A stretch of 64,000 bases of DNA from Lolliginicoccus lacisalsi (GTDB lineage Bacteria > Actinomycetota > Actinomycetes > Mycobacteriales > Mycobacteriaceae): the NCBI RefSeq assembly GCF_014841105.1, contig NZ_JACYWE010000003.1:1-64000 (forward strand). Direction: 5' to 3'. Position 1 is the first letter of the stretch; the number at the start of each line of letters is the position of its first letter. Under the pieces are notes generated by a model. The model made no database searches and had not been told where the DNA came from. It saw only the letters and a program-made list of their open reading frames with translations. Positions 1-8,171 of this stretch are shown piece by piece. Both the position numbers and the translations under genes were made by a program.

Positions 1-39
1 TCCGGGGCAGCGGGCCGGGGTTCACGCTAGGTTTGAAGA

Positions 40-630
40 ATGGCTGGTGAAGCGGGCGCACAGGGTCGTGCGCAGGGTTCCGGGTACGTGGCATACGACG
101 AGTTCGCGCTGGCGTTCTTCCAGCGGGCGAGCTCGCGCGAGCGGATCCTCGAGGCGGTGTCGAGCTTGACGGGCGCCCCGATCGAGTTCGGGCCGATCGG
201 CGCTGGGCCGGGGCGGATCGCGAAGGTGACGGCGCACGGGGTGGTGCGCGATCCCGTGGTGGAGCGGGTGTCGGATACCGAGCCGCTGCGCTTCGTGCTG
301 AGCATCCCCGTGGACTTGCGGTTCGTGGTGCGCTTGACGGGGACGGTGCATCGCTTCCGGGCGGATGTGCGCGCGGACCTGCGCTTGACGGCTCATGCCG
401 CGGCGCCGTTGCGGGTGGTCGTCGAGATCGATCCGCCTTCGCGATCGGACGTGACGGTGGCGCTGCGCGCCGAGGGGGTGGCGTCGAGCGTGCTCCAGCT
501 CGTTTCAGGCATGGAGTCGGAGGTGCAGCGCTTCGTCGCCCGGTATATCCGGCAGGAGATCCAGAAGCCGCATATCGCGGCGGCGCGCGATGTGGACCTC
601 GGGCCGATGATCGACGCGGCGGAGTTGTAG
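40..630 (+). CDS. Conserved hypothetical protein (196 aa)
   Basis: I do not recognise a named family. The protein is soluble-looking, with no signal peptide or membrane helix, and has alternating beta-strand-rich text in the middle and a helical C-terminal third (around residues 150–185). A TAGGTT hexamer at 28–33 sits 6 nt before the ATG and no Shine-Dalgarno is present, so the mRNA is probably leaderless. It faces the next gene convergently, with a stem-loop region between them. Strong third-position GC supports it being real. Function is not inferred. Confidence 0.75.
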   Translation: MAGEAGAQGRAQGSGYVAYDEFALAFFQRASSRERILEAVSSLTGAPIEFGPIGAGPGRIAKVTAHGVVRDPVVERVSDTEPLRFVLSIPVDLRFVVRLTGTVHRFRADVRADLRLTAHAAAPLRVVVEIDPPSRSDVTVALRAEGVASSVLQLVSGMESEVQRFVARYIRQEIQKPHIAAARDVDLGPMIDAAEL

Positions 631-656
631 CTAGCGCTGCCCGGTGGGGGGCGCTC

Positions 657-705
657 CGATCGTGAAGATCTGGCCACGCGGGATGTGGCTGGGTTTTCAC
701 GATCG
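657..705. terminator. Nested inverted repeat between convergent genes
   Basis: A 10-bp outer stem (657–666 with 696–705, CGATCGTGAA and its complement) encloses an inner 5-bp stem, GCCAC/GTGGC (673–677 with 685–689). It lies just 3' of the first gene. The symmetric position between two convergent genes suggests a bidirectional terminator, although no U-tract follows. Confidence 0.45.
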
Positions 706-774
706 CGTGGGGTTGGGAGTCCGGCCGCGGCCGACCCGCCCACGCCCCCGCGAATCTCCCCGGGAAACGCAAGC

Positions 775-799
775 GGCCCCCACCGCGAGGATGGGGGCC
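775..799 (-). terminator. GC-rich hairpin 3' of the minus-strand gene ending at 819
   Basis: GGCCCCC (775–781) pairs with GGGGGCC (793–799) across an 11-nt loop, 20 bp beyond the stop codon of the minus-strand gene. It is probably an intrinsic-type terminator of the U-poor kind common in actinobacteria. Termination is inferred only from position and stem strength. Confidence 0.4.
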
Positions 800-818
800 A
801 CAGGCGTCTATCCAGAGC

Positions 819-1178
819 CTACGTCTGGGAGTCGTAGCCGAGGGAGATCTTGGGCATCTCGGGCCCGCCATCGGAAAGCTCGTCCCAGTGCTTGGCCATG
901 TATGCGGCCAGCCCGGCGAGACCGACAGCGCCAGCGGTGCCGATCAAGATCTGCGCGGCGCGGACCTTGCGGGACCGCCGCGGCTTCTTCGCCTTGCTCG
1001 CCTTGGGCGCGGTGTCGATCTCATTCTTGCCGGACTTGCGGAGCTTGCGCGCGGCGATCAGCGATAGCTGCACGGGGGGGTTGGCGGCCACGGATCCTGC
1101 CTGCTTCGCCCGGTCGGCGAGCGAGGTGGATTCTCCATTGCTGGTGTCGGGCTTGGTTTTGCCCAGGATTGCGGTCAT
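819..1178 (-). CDS. Small hypothetical protein with one membrane helix (119 aa)
   Basis: The protein has a basic, Lys/Ala-rich N-terminal half ending in a run rich in K, R and P (about residues 55–75). One hydrophobic segment follows, around residues 78–93 (AAQILIGTAGAVGLAG), and then a short acidic tail. This looks like a single-pass membrane protein with a positively charged cytoplasmic side. GAGAGG lies 8 nt before the ATG as Shine-Dalgarno. I recognise no family and assign no function. Confidence 0.6.
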   Translation of the reverse strand: MTAILGKTKPDTSNGESTSLADRAKQAGSVAANPPVQLSLIAARKLRKSGKNEIDTAPKASKAKKPRRSRKVRAAQILIGTAGAVGLAGLAAYMAKHWDELSDGGPEMPKISLGYDSQT

Positions 1179-1269
1179 TGTCTACCTCTCTGCGGACGGC
1201 AACACCTCCAGCGTGCCACGATCACGATCGGAGTGGTGCCGGATTGGGGTGGTTCGTCCGGAGGAACTC

Positions 1270-2220
1270 TCACGAATCCCCGTGGCCTGCCTGGTGTTCG
1301 CGGGCTGGCGGCGTGCTGCCAGGCCGCGCGGGGTGCTGGGCGGCGAAGTCGCGCGTGGCGGCGGCAAGCTCGGCGGGGTGGGAGAACGGTGCCCAGTGGC
1401 CGGAGTCGAGCGGGGTGCGGGTGAGGCGCGGGACGAATCGGTCGTAGTGCTCGTAGTGGCCACGCAGGACTGCCCGGTCGCGCTGGTTGATGACGGCCTG
1501 CACGGGAATGCTGATGGTGCGGGGCTCGGGGCGGCGGAGCTTGGGGGCGATGTTGGCGCGGTAGCGGTTGACGCCGTTGGCCATGTCGTCCGGGAGGGTG
1601 CTGGCCGTGCGCACCTGGGCGGGATCGAGGCCGTCGAAAACGCCGAGGAATCGGGCCCACCGCTGCGCGAGCCCGCGCCGGAGGACGAACTCGGGCAGCT
1701 TCGGGAGCTGGAACAGGCCTGTGTAGTAGGAGGCGATGACCTGCTTGAGCGGCCCCGACAGGTTGCGGGGCGTGGGCCGGGAGAGGGTCTCGTGCGCCCA
1801 GGAACCGAGGACGTCGAGGTTTGGTCCGGAGGTGACGGTGAAGCTCGCGATGCGCTCGGCGGCGCGGAGCGATGCGACCGCCTCCCATACTTCGATCCCG
1901 CCCCAGTCGTGGGCGAGCACATGCACCTTCTCGGTCGGGCTGACGGCATCGATGACGTGGAAGAAGTCGTCAGCGAGCAGGGGGAGCCGGTAGTCGGCGA
2001 GGCGCGTCGGAACGGTGGAGGCGCCCGCCCCCCGGGTGTCGTAGCTGATGATGCGAAAGGTGTCGGCGAGCAGCGGCACGACGTGATGCCATAGCTCGTG
2101 GGTGTCGGGCCAGCCGTGGACCAGGACCAGGGTCTCGCCGCTGGGGTTTCCCTGTTCCTGCACGGCGAGCTCGATGGCGCCGTTGCGGACAGTGCTATGG
2201 GTGATGGGCGTGGTGGTCAA
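1270..2220 (-). CDS. Alpha/beta hydrolase, epoxide hydrolase / haloalkane dehalogenase type
   Basis: This is an alpha/beta-hydrolase fold enzyme of 316 aa. The oxyanion motif HGWPDTHE appears near residues 36–43. The nucleophile elbow reads AHDWGG, so the nucleophile is Asp rather than Ser, as in epoxide hydrolases and haloalkane dehalogenases. A C-terminal DSGHW carries the likely catalytic His. Start choice: the codon is TTG, preceded by GGAG about 9 nt upstream. The substrate cannot be told from sequence. It lies in the same direction as and downstream of the ThrE-like exporter (about 40 bp gap), so co-transcription is possible. Confidence 0.85.
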   Translation of the reverse strand: MTTTPITHSTVRNGAIELAVQEQGNPSGETLVLVHGWPDTHELWHHVVPLLADTFRIISYDTRGAGASTVPTRLADYRLPLLADDFFHVIDAVSPTEKVHVLAHDWGGIEVWEAVASLRAAERIASFTVTSGPNLDVLGSWAHETLSRPTPRNLSGPLKQVIASYYTGLFQLPKLPEFVLRRGLAQRWARFLGVFDGLDPAQVRTASTLPDDMANGVNRYRANIAPKLRRPEPRTISIPVQAVINQRDRAVLRGHYEHYDRFVPRLTRTPLDSGHWAPFSHPAELAAATRDFAAQHPARPGSTPPAREHQAGHGDS

Positions 2221-2259
2221 CGGGGGTCTCCGCTCGTCGATGCGCGCCGGGGAGCGCGC

Positions 2260-3681
2260 CTAGGGGGGGGGGCGTTGCCAGGGCTTGGGCAGGAACCGGG
2301 TGGCGACCGGCGTGGGTCGCAACGTGATCTCGGGGCGACGCAGGGTCCGTGCTCCCCATTCGCCGAGGACGACGCCCGCGGCGAGCGCCACGCCGATGGC
2401 GAACGCGTTGCCGAGATTGGTGAGGCCAGCGACGCGATCGTCGGCGATGAGGTTGTACAGGCCACGATAGACCGAGAGGCCGGGGAGCAGGGGAGTGATG
2501 CCCGCGACGGCGACAACGAGCGGAGGCGTGAGGGCGCGCCGCGCCATGAGGCCACCGGCGAAGCCCACGAGGATGGCGGCGGTGCCACCGGCGGCGACGT
2601 TGCCTGCTGATGCGCTGAGCACCAGCAGGAACGTCAGCATCCCGGCTCCTCCGCCGAACGCGGCCGCGGTGAGCGCCCGGAGCTCGGCGTAGCTGGCGAG
2701 CGCGAAGAACATCGCGGCGGCAGCGGCGGCGACGACCTGGACCGGCAGCCGGATGAAGCCTTGCATGAAGCTGGCGTCGACCATGGGCAGCTGGATCCCG
2801 ATCTGCTGGGTGATCTGCAGTGTCAGGGCAACCCCGGTGATGATGCCGCCGGTCATCATGACGACCTCGAGCAGGCGGGCGGACGCGGTGATCGGCGCGC
2901 CAGTGATGGCGTCCTGCACGGAGCCCACCAGGGAGAGCCCGGAGAGCAGCACGACGATCCCGGTCGCGACGATCTGGGAGGGGAGCACGGTGATGCCGAG
3001 CACGTCCTGGAGCGAGTACATGACCGGGGCGGGGATCGTAGCGATCATGCCGCCGACCACCTGCTGGTAGAACAAGGGCAGCCCGAGCCGGTTCAGGTAG
3101 AGGTTCGTGCGATAGATCGCGATGGTCGTGAGGAACGATGCGAAAGCGACGATGGGGCCCGCGCCGAGCAGGACAGCGACGGATGCGGCCATCCCCGCCC
3201 AGGCCGCGGTCGCCACCCAGCGGGGATAGGGGTGCGGTGCGGAGACGATCGTATCGAGGATGCGGTGCGCCTGCGCCGGGGTGAGCAGCCGGTTGCGCAT
3301 CTGCCGGATGAGGTGATCGACCGCGGCGAGCCGGGTGAAGTCGAGGGAGCGATGGTGCACCACGCGCATGGTGGTGGCGGGCGGCAATGTCGGGCCCCGG
3401 TGCGCGGTGATGATGATCGAGTTGTACGTGACGTCTACCTCGCATTGCTCGAGGCCATACGTCGACGCTACGAATTGTGTCTGCCATTGCGTGTCGATGG
3501 CGCCGGTGCCCGAGTCGAGCAGCACGGAGCCCACGCGGACCGCGAGGTCGAGCGCTTCGGTGACGGCAGCGTCATCGGTGAGGTCGATGGGCTGCAGTGG
3601 GAGGATGGCCGGGGTCGCTGCGGTGTCGATGGTGGCTTGTGTGCCACCGGATCCGCGGCCCAGCTTCCGCATCCAGCTCAT
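2260..3681 (-). CDS. Threonine/serine exporter family protein (ThrE-like)
   Basis: This is an integral membrane protein with the ThrE layout: a soluble N-terminal domain (about residues 40–160) carrying the typical segment TQFVASTYGLEQCEVDVTYN, then about ten hydrophobic segments to the C-terminus. ThrE of Corynebacterium exports L-threonine and L-serine by proton antiport. I chose the ATG at 3681 (473 aa) because GAAGGGAAG lies just upstream. An ATG at 3741 would add 20 residues without a ribosome-binding site. The actual substrate is unproven. Confidence 0.85.
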   Translation of the reverse strand: MSWMRKLGRGSGGTQATIDTAATPAILPLQPIDLTDDAAVTEALDLAVRVGSVLLDSGTGAIDTQWQTQFVASTYGLEQCEVDVTYNSIIITAHRGPTLPPATTMRVVHHRSLDFTRLAAVDHLIRQMRNRLLTPAQAHRILDTIVSAPHPYPRWVATAAWAGMAASVAVLLGAGPIVAFASFLTTIAIYRTNLYLNRLGLPLFYQQVVGGMIATIPAPVMYSLQDVLGITVLPSQIVATGIVVLLSGLSLVGSVQDAITGAPITASARLLEVVMMTGGIITGVALTLQITQQIGIQLPMVDASFMQGFIRLPVQVVAAAAAAMFFALASYAELRALTAAAFGGGAGMLTFLLVLSASAGNVAAGGTAAILVGFAGGLMARRALTPPLVVAVAGITPLLPGLSVYRGLYNLIADDRVAGLTNLGNAFAIGVALAAGVVLGEWGARTLRRPEITLRPTPVATRFLPKPWQRPPP

Positions 3682-3838
3682 TCTGGTGGAGCTTCCCTTC
3701 CACGAGGGTGATCGATTGTCGAGATGTGCATGCTCCATCATGTCCGCTAAGCGGCCTGGAAGCTAAACGAATCTGAGCCGGCCCGCTGGCGGACATGCCC
3801 CGGCAACGGCTCGGACTAAAGATGGCAGACCGGTAACG

Positions 3839-3844
3839 TACTGT
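3839..3844 (+). promoter_or_regulatory. Candidate -10 box for the methyltransferase gene
   Basis: TACTGT fits TANNNT and would place a start site near 3850, just before the hairpin and leader ORF described below. No good -35 is visible. Assignment is by motif and spacing only. Confidence 0.35.
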
Positions 3845-3858
3845 GCACTCCGATTAGT

Positions 3859-3926
3859 CCCCGGTTCGCCGGGGAGGAGCAAGCATGGGACGAGCGGTGG
3901 AGGTGCCACGGTGGCTGAGCAGTTGA
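3859..3926 (+). promoter_or_regulatory. Hairpin plus 13-codon leader ORF overlapping the methyltransferase start
   Basis: CCCCGG (3859–3864), a TTCG loop and CCGGGG (3869–3874) form a perfect 6-bp hairpin touching a strong GAGGAG Shine-Dalgarno. That site serves an ATG at 3885 opening a 13-codon ORF (MGRAVEVPRWLSS) that stops at 3924–3926. The stop lies 13 nt inside the methyltransferase gene (GTG 3911), in another frame. The layout suggests translational coupling or control of methylase synthesis; this is inference. Confidence 0.5.
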
Positions 3927-4909
3927 CCTGCTTGGAGATCTGCGCGGGAGCAGGGGGCCAGTCACTGGGCCTGGAGCAGGCAGGGTTCGCGCATGAGCTC
4001 GCGGTGGAGCTTGAGCCGGAGCCTTGCGCCACCCTGCGCATGAACCGGCCAGGCTGGGCGGTGCATGAGGGTGATGTGCGCGAGATCAAGGGGCGGGAGT
4101 ATCGCGGCATCGACTTGCTGGCCGGCGGTGTGCCGTGCCCGCCGTTCTCCATCGCGGGCCAGCAACTCGGCGCCGACGACGAGCGTGATCTGTTTCCGGA
4201 GGCGCTGCGCCTTGTCGCGCAAGCCCGCCCGGCCGCAGTGATGCTGGAGAACGTGCGGGGCCTATCGACAGCGCGCTTCGCGCCGTACCGGCTGTCCATC
4301 CTGGAGAAGCTCGACTCGCTCGGCTACGACGCGGACTGGCAGGTCCTGAACTCCTCGGAGTTCGGGGTGGCGCAGTTGCGCCCACGGTTCATCCTGGTGG
4401 CCGCGAAGCGCCGCTACATGAAGCGATTAGCGTGGCCGGGCGCCCAGGGAACGCCACCCACGGTGGGGGAGGCGCTGTACCCGATCATGGCGAGCAAGGG
4501 CTGGTCCGGCGCGCAGCAGTGGGCGAAGCAGGCGAAGGGGATCGGGCCAACCATTGTCGGGGGTTCGCGCAAGCACGGCGGTCCTGACCTGGGGCCGACG
4601 CGGGCACGCGCCTCGTGGCTGGCGCTTGGCGTCGACGGTCGGGGCATCGCCGATGCCTTGCCCGACGAGGACACTCCGGCCGATCATGTTCCCCGGCTCA
4701 CCCTGGACATGGTGGCCGCGCTGCAGGGCTTCCCGCCCGAGTGGAAGTTCTCGGGGCGCAAGACTGCCGCCTACCGGCAGATCGGCAACGCGTTTCCCCC
4801 GCCCGTGGCTGCGGCGATCTGCGGATCCATCAATCGCATGCTCGCCGCGAAGCCCGCCACGCGATCCCGCAGCACCGCCACGGCGAGGCACTTGCGCGCG
4901 GTCAGCTAG
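3911..4909 (+). CDS. DNA (cytosine-5)-methyltransferase of a NaeI-like restriction-modification system
   Basis: This 332-aa enzyme transfers a methyl group from SAM to C5 of cytosine. The conserved motifs are in order: motif I ICAGAGG (10–16), motif IV PCPPFS (75–80, catalytic Cys76), motif VI ENVRG (113–117), motif VIII QLRPR (155–159), a recognition region about 175–270, and motif X IGNAFPPPV near 290. The GTG start has GGAGG upstream. The gene is convergent with a NaeI-family endonuclease and both stop codons lie on one CTAG. It presumably protects GCCGGC or a related site; this specificity is inferred from the partner only. No C-protein regulator gene is seen. Confidence 0.93.
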   Translation: MAEQLTCLEICAGAGGQSLGLEQAGFAHELAVELEPEPCATLRMNRPGWAVHEGDVREIKGREYRGIDLLAGGVPCPPFSIAGQQLGADDERDLFPEALRLVAQARPAAVMLENVRGLSTARFAPYRLSILEKLDSLGYDADWQVLNSSEFGVAQLRPRFILVAAKRRYMKRLAWPGAQGTPPTVGEALYPIMASKGWSGAQQWAKQAKGIGPTIVGGSRKHGGPDLGPTRARASWLALGVDGRGIADALPDEDTPADHVPRLTLDMVAALQGFPPEWKFSGRKTAAYRQIGNAFPPPVAAAICGSINRMLAAKPATRSRSTATARHLRAVS

Positions 4910-5961
4910 GACGCGCGCGCATGGGGCAGCGTGGGCGCGGGGACCGCAGGTGGCTCCCCGGGTCGGGCCAGCCGCCAGCGCTGCCCCTCCAGCACCACGG
5001 ACGGCAGGATGTCCCCGGGCCCGGAGGGGACCAGCGGGAAGCTGACGAACTCGCCAGGGCGCGGCACGACCGCTCCGAGATCCGCCGCGATCTGCCGGTG
5101 GGCCTGGTAGTCGCCGCCCGCGATGACGATGCCCTCGGCCTGCAAGGTCGAGCGTGCCCCGCCATTGGCGCGCACCCTTTTCATGTAGTCATCCTGCTCC
5201 GCCACGGTCGCCACCGTGTTGCGACCGATGCGGCGCCCAGTGACCAGTCGGAACAACTCGTTGACCCGGCGCTGCCCCGTGCGCGCCGCGAAGATCCGGT
5301 CCACGATCTGCCGATCCACCCGCAGCAACACATTCGGGGGCAACTCCGCGTCGTGGAACAACCACACCACCGAGGCCACCCCGGCCGGGGTGAATGTCGT
5401 TTTCCCATCGCGGTTCACGCTCGTGCGGCACAGCCCTGGCATCGCCCGCGCGACTCCCAGGCTCCACGTTCCGTCCTCATCACTGGCCGTGCACACCAGC
5501 ACCAGGTGCCCCAGTGCCTCGGGCGGCAGCATCCACCCGCCCATGCGCTGCGAGAACTTGCAATCCACATCCAGTCCCTGGATCCGATAGTCCAGCAGTG
5601 CCCCGTCCTCGAGAACGTCGCGGAACTCCCGCCGCAGATTGCTCTCGATCAACGTGCCGAAGTGCGTCTTCTCGGTCTTGTACAACTGGTCCCAGCGATA
5701 GCGGCCGGTATGCTGCCCGTCGTACAACTGGTCGAACGTGGATCGAAACCCCGCAGCAAGCCTCTCGCCACCGGGATCCGCGCCCCGCAACGCCGCCACC
5801 ACGAGGTGGAGCGCGTCATCATCCGGCATCACGACGGCGGGCCCGCCCCCGGCCGGGACGAGATCCGACGTCGCGAACAGCGCCAGGCCATCATCAGCAG
5901 GAACCGGCTCCGGAGAGGCGGATGCCATCGACGTGGGGAGTGGCCACAATCCGTCGTTCAC
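4906..5961 (-). CDS. Type II restriction endonuclease, NaeI family
   Basis: The 351-aa product matches NaeI as I remember it, with several near-identical stretches: FDQLYDGQHTGR, QLYKTEKTHFGTL, QGLDVDCKFS, WMLPPEALGH, RVNELFRLVTGR and a C-terminal segment ending MKRVRANGGARS. NaeI cuts GCCGGC and must bind a second site as effector. Its catalytic residues E70, D86, D95 and K97 correspond here to E106, D124, D133 and K135, all kept. The N-terminus is about 36 residues longer than NaeI. The GTG start is 6 nt after a TACAGT hexamer (5968–5973), so translation is probably leaderless. L79 corresponds to NaeI L43, so the natural nuclease form is retained. Confidence 0.92.
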   Translation of the reverse strand: MNDGLWPLPTSMASASPEPVPADDGLALFATSDLVPAGGGPAVVMPDDDALHLVVAALRGADPGGERLAAGFRSTFDQLYDGQHTGRYRWDQLYKTEKTHFGTLIESNLRREFRDVLEDGALLDYRIQGLDVDCKFSQRMGGWMLPPEALGHLVLVCTASDEDGTWSLGVARAMPGLCRTSVNRDGKTTFTPAGVASVVWLFHDAELPPNVLLRVDRQIVDRIFAARTGQRRVNELFRLVTGRRIGRNTVATVAEQDDYMKRVRANGGARSTLQAEGIVIAGGDYQAHRQIAADLGAVVPRPGEFVSFPLVPSGPGDILPSVVLEGQRWRLARPGEPPAVPAPTLPHARAS

Positions 5962-6038
5962 AACGACACTGTAGGCAACACCGCGACCCAGGCGAAACCG
6001 CCCGCAATACTGGACGCAGCGAAAGGAGCACCGCCCCG

Positions 6039-6806
6039 ATGAAGCCTTCCCCGCTCGCCGCGCGCGAGCCGACGGACCCGGACAGCGCTGCCGCGAGCAG
6101 GTATGTCCACACCGGTGGCGCTCGCATCCACTACGCCGTGCGCGGTGACGCAGCCGCCGAGCCGCTGGTAGTGCTGCACGGGAACGGCGAGGACCACACC
6201 ACCCTCGAGGCGCAGATCGCGGCGTTCTCCGAGCAGTTCCGGGTGATCGCCCTCGACACCCGCGGGCACGGTCGCTCCGTGGCAGGATCCGAGCCCTGGG
6301 ACTTCCCGCTGCTCGCGAGGGACGTTTGCGCCGTGCTCGATGCGGAGGGCGCGCGATCGGCCCGGTTCTTCGGCTACAGCGATGGCGGCAACATCATCCT
6401 GCAGATGCTTCTCGACCATCCACAACGGGTCCGTTCCGCGGTGGTTGTCGGCGCGAACCTCGATCCGGCAGGCCTCCACCCCTGGGCGCGCGCCTCGATG
6501 GTGGTGCAGAAGATGCTGCTCGGTGTGGTGTCGCGGAGGCTGCCGTGCGTGCGCCGGTCCGTCCGCAGGCTCGCGCTGATGACGGATCATCCGCGGATCG
6601 ATCCGGTCCGCCTGCGCCGCGCGGAGGTTCCCGTCCTCGTGATGGCGGGGGAGCACGACATCGTCCGGGCAGGGCATACCGCGCTGATCGCCCGGTCGCT
6701 CCCGGCCAGCGAGCTGCACATCATGGCTGGTGCCGGGCATGACATCCCGATGGCCCGGGCCGCGGAGTGCGCGCAACGGTCACTGGCGTTCCTGCGCGCT
6801 GCCTGA
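6039..6806 (+). CDS. Alpha/beta hydrolase
   Basis: This 255-aa serine hydrolase has an alpha/beta-hydrolase fold. Visible features are the HGNGEDHT oxyanion loop, the strand DTRGHGRS, the nucleophile elbow GYSDGG (Ser), an acid-bearing strand ending MAGEHD and the catalytic-His region GAGHDIP. The ATG at 6039 was chosen because GAAAGGAG lies 10 nt upstream. The promoter region is shared with the divergent NaeI-like gene. The fold is certain but the substrate is not; ester or lactone hydrolysis is the usual activity. Confidence 0.85.
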   Translation: MKPSPLAAREPTDPDSAAASRYVHTGGARIHYAVRGDAAAEPLVVLHGNGEDHTTLEAQIAAFSEQFRVIALDTRGHGRSVAGSEPWDFPLLARDVCAVLDAEGARSARFFGYSDGGNIILQMLLDHPQRVRSAVVVGANLDPAGLHPWARASMVVQKMLLGVVSRRLPCVRRSVRRLALMTDHPRIDPVRLRRAEVPVLVMAGEHDIVRAGHTALIARSLPASELHIMAGAGHDIPMARAAECAQRSLAFLRAA

Positions 6807-6814
6807 ACCCGGGG

Positions 6815-7654
6815 TCAGCGCCACCAGGTGTCGGCGGGGGTGACGGGCACCGTGCGCTTGTGACGGGTGGCGAGGAACATGCCCTCGAGGCGCTCGGCGA
6901 TCTCCTCCGCGACGTCCTTGCCCTCGAGGTAGTCGTCGATCTCGTCGTAGGTCATGCCGAGCGCGGCCTCGTCGGGCAGGGCGGGCCTGCCATCCTCGAG
7001 GTCGGCGGTGGGGACCTTCTTCCAGATGCTCTCGGGGGAGCCGAGCTGCTCGAGCAGTTGCCGGCCCTGGCGCTTGGTCAGCCCGGTCAGGGGCGTGAGG
7101 TCGACGCCGCCGTCGCCGAACTTGGTGAAGAATCCGGTGACGGCCTCGGCCGCGTGATCGGTGCCGACAACGAGCATCCGCAGCTGCCCGGCGATGGCGT
7201 ACTGGGCGATCATGCGCTCGCGTGCCTTGATGTTGCCGCGCACGAAGTCGCTGATCCCGGCGGACCCGCCCGGCACGTTGGCGATCGCGACGGAGCATTC
7301 GGCGCTCGCGGCGTCGGCGGCGGGCTTGACGTTGACGGTGATCGACTCGTCCGGGGCGATGAACGCGAGCGCGGTCTGGGCGTCCTGCTCGTCGGACTGG
7401 GTGCCGTACGGTAGCCGGACCGCGATGAAGCGGGCCTCGTGGCCGCCCGCGCGCAGGTGCTCGGCGGCGAGCTGGCAGAGCTTGCCGGCGAGCGCGCTGT
7501 CCTGGCCGCCGCTGATGCCGAGGACGAAGCCGCGCGTGCCCGTGTGGAGCGCGTAGTCCCTGAGGAAGGCGACCCGTCGCTCGATCTCGCTGGCGGGGTC
7601 GATGGCGGGGGCGACGGTGAGTTCGTCCTGGATGTGCTGCCGCAGATCGCTCAT
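6815..7654 (-). CDS. nadE: NH3-dependent NAD+ synthetase
   Basis: NadE amidates deamido-NAD to NAD+ with ATP and ammonia, the last step of NAD synthesis. The 279-aa length and the PP-loop SGGQDS (48–53) match the short E. coli-type enzyme. The long glutamine-dependent form of M. tuberculosis has an extra amidase domain that is missing here. Other typical segments are [22 protein letters not shown] and FTKFGDGG. The ATG is 6 nt after TAGAGT (7661–7666) and has no Shine-Dalgarno, so it is probably leaderless from a promoter at the end of the marR-type gene. Confidence 0.95.
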   Translation of the reverse strand: MSDLRQHIQDELTVAPAIDPASEIERRVAFLRDYALHTGTRGFVLGISGGQDSALAGKLCQLAAEHLRAGGHEARFIAVRLPYGTQSDEQDAQTALAFIAPDESITVNVKPAADAASAECSVAIANVPGGSAGISDFVRGNIKARERMIAQYAIAGQLRMLVVGTDHAAEAVTGFFTKFGDGGVDLTPLTGLTKRQGRQLLEQLGSPESIWKKVPTADLEDGRPALPDEAALGMTYDEIDDYLEGKDVAEEIAERLEGMFLATRHKRTVPVTPADTWWR

Positions 7655-7663
7655 GGCATAACT

Positions 7664-8140
7664 CTAGTGCGCGCCGCGCTCGGCTTCAGGGCGCAGGTGA
7701 TCGCGCAGCGCGCGGAGAGTGGTGAAGAACGTGTCGCGCTGCTCGGCGGGGATGCCGTCGAGGAAGCGCTGCTCGACGATGCCAAGGTGCCCGGGGAGCG
7801 TGCCGAGCAAGTGCGCGAGGCCTGCCGGGGTGAGCGCGGCGGTGGTGCCGCGGCGGTCGTCGGGATTGGTTTCCCGGGCGACGAGGCCGCGGCCCTCGAG
7901 ACGGTCGACGAGCCGGGTCGCGCCACTGTTGGTGAGGCCTGCTTGCGCTGCGAGGTCGGACATGCGCAGGCGGTGATCCTGGTTGCGGCTGAGTCGCAGG
8001 AGGGCCTCGAACTCGGCGGGGGCTAGCTGGTGGCTGGCGAGCTGTGCCGCGGTGTGGTCGGTGAGGGCGGCGTAGGTCTCGGCGAACAGGCCCATCAGGG
8101 TGATGCGGGGGTCGTGGTAGAGCTCGCGATTGTCAGCCAT
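7664..8140 (-). CDS. MarR-family transcriptional regulator
   Basis: This 158-aa winged-helix repressor-type protein has a recognition helix region, MSDLAAQAGLTNSGATRLVDRLE (quoted here as MSDLAAQAGLTNSG then ATRLVDRLE), followed by the wing with NPDDRRG, the standard MarR signature D-x-R. It is leaderless-looking: TAACAT (8147–8152) is 6 nt before the ATG. It lies 9 bp upstream of nadE in the same direction. Target and ligand are unknown; MarR proteins commonly control drug or phenolic stress genes and their own promoter. Confidence 0.9.
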   Translation of the reverse strand: MADNRELYHDPRITLMGLFAETYAALTDHTAAQLASHQLAPAEFEALLRLSRNQDHRLRMSDLAAQAGLTNSGATRLVDRLEGRGLVARETNPDDRRGTTAALTPAGLAHLLGTLPGHLGIVEQRFLDGIPAEQRDTFFTTLRALRDHLRPEAERGAH

Positions 8141-8171
8141 GCTTCGATGTTAAGCCAGCAAAGGGCAGGTT

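Noticed and set aside
4906-5961. NaeI-like protein as a topoisomerase/recombinase
   Set aside because: The residue equivalent to NaeI L43 is Leu (L79), not Lys, and catalytic residues of the nuclease are intact.
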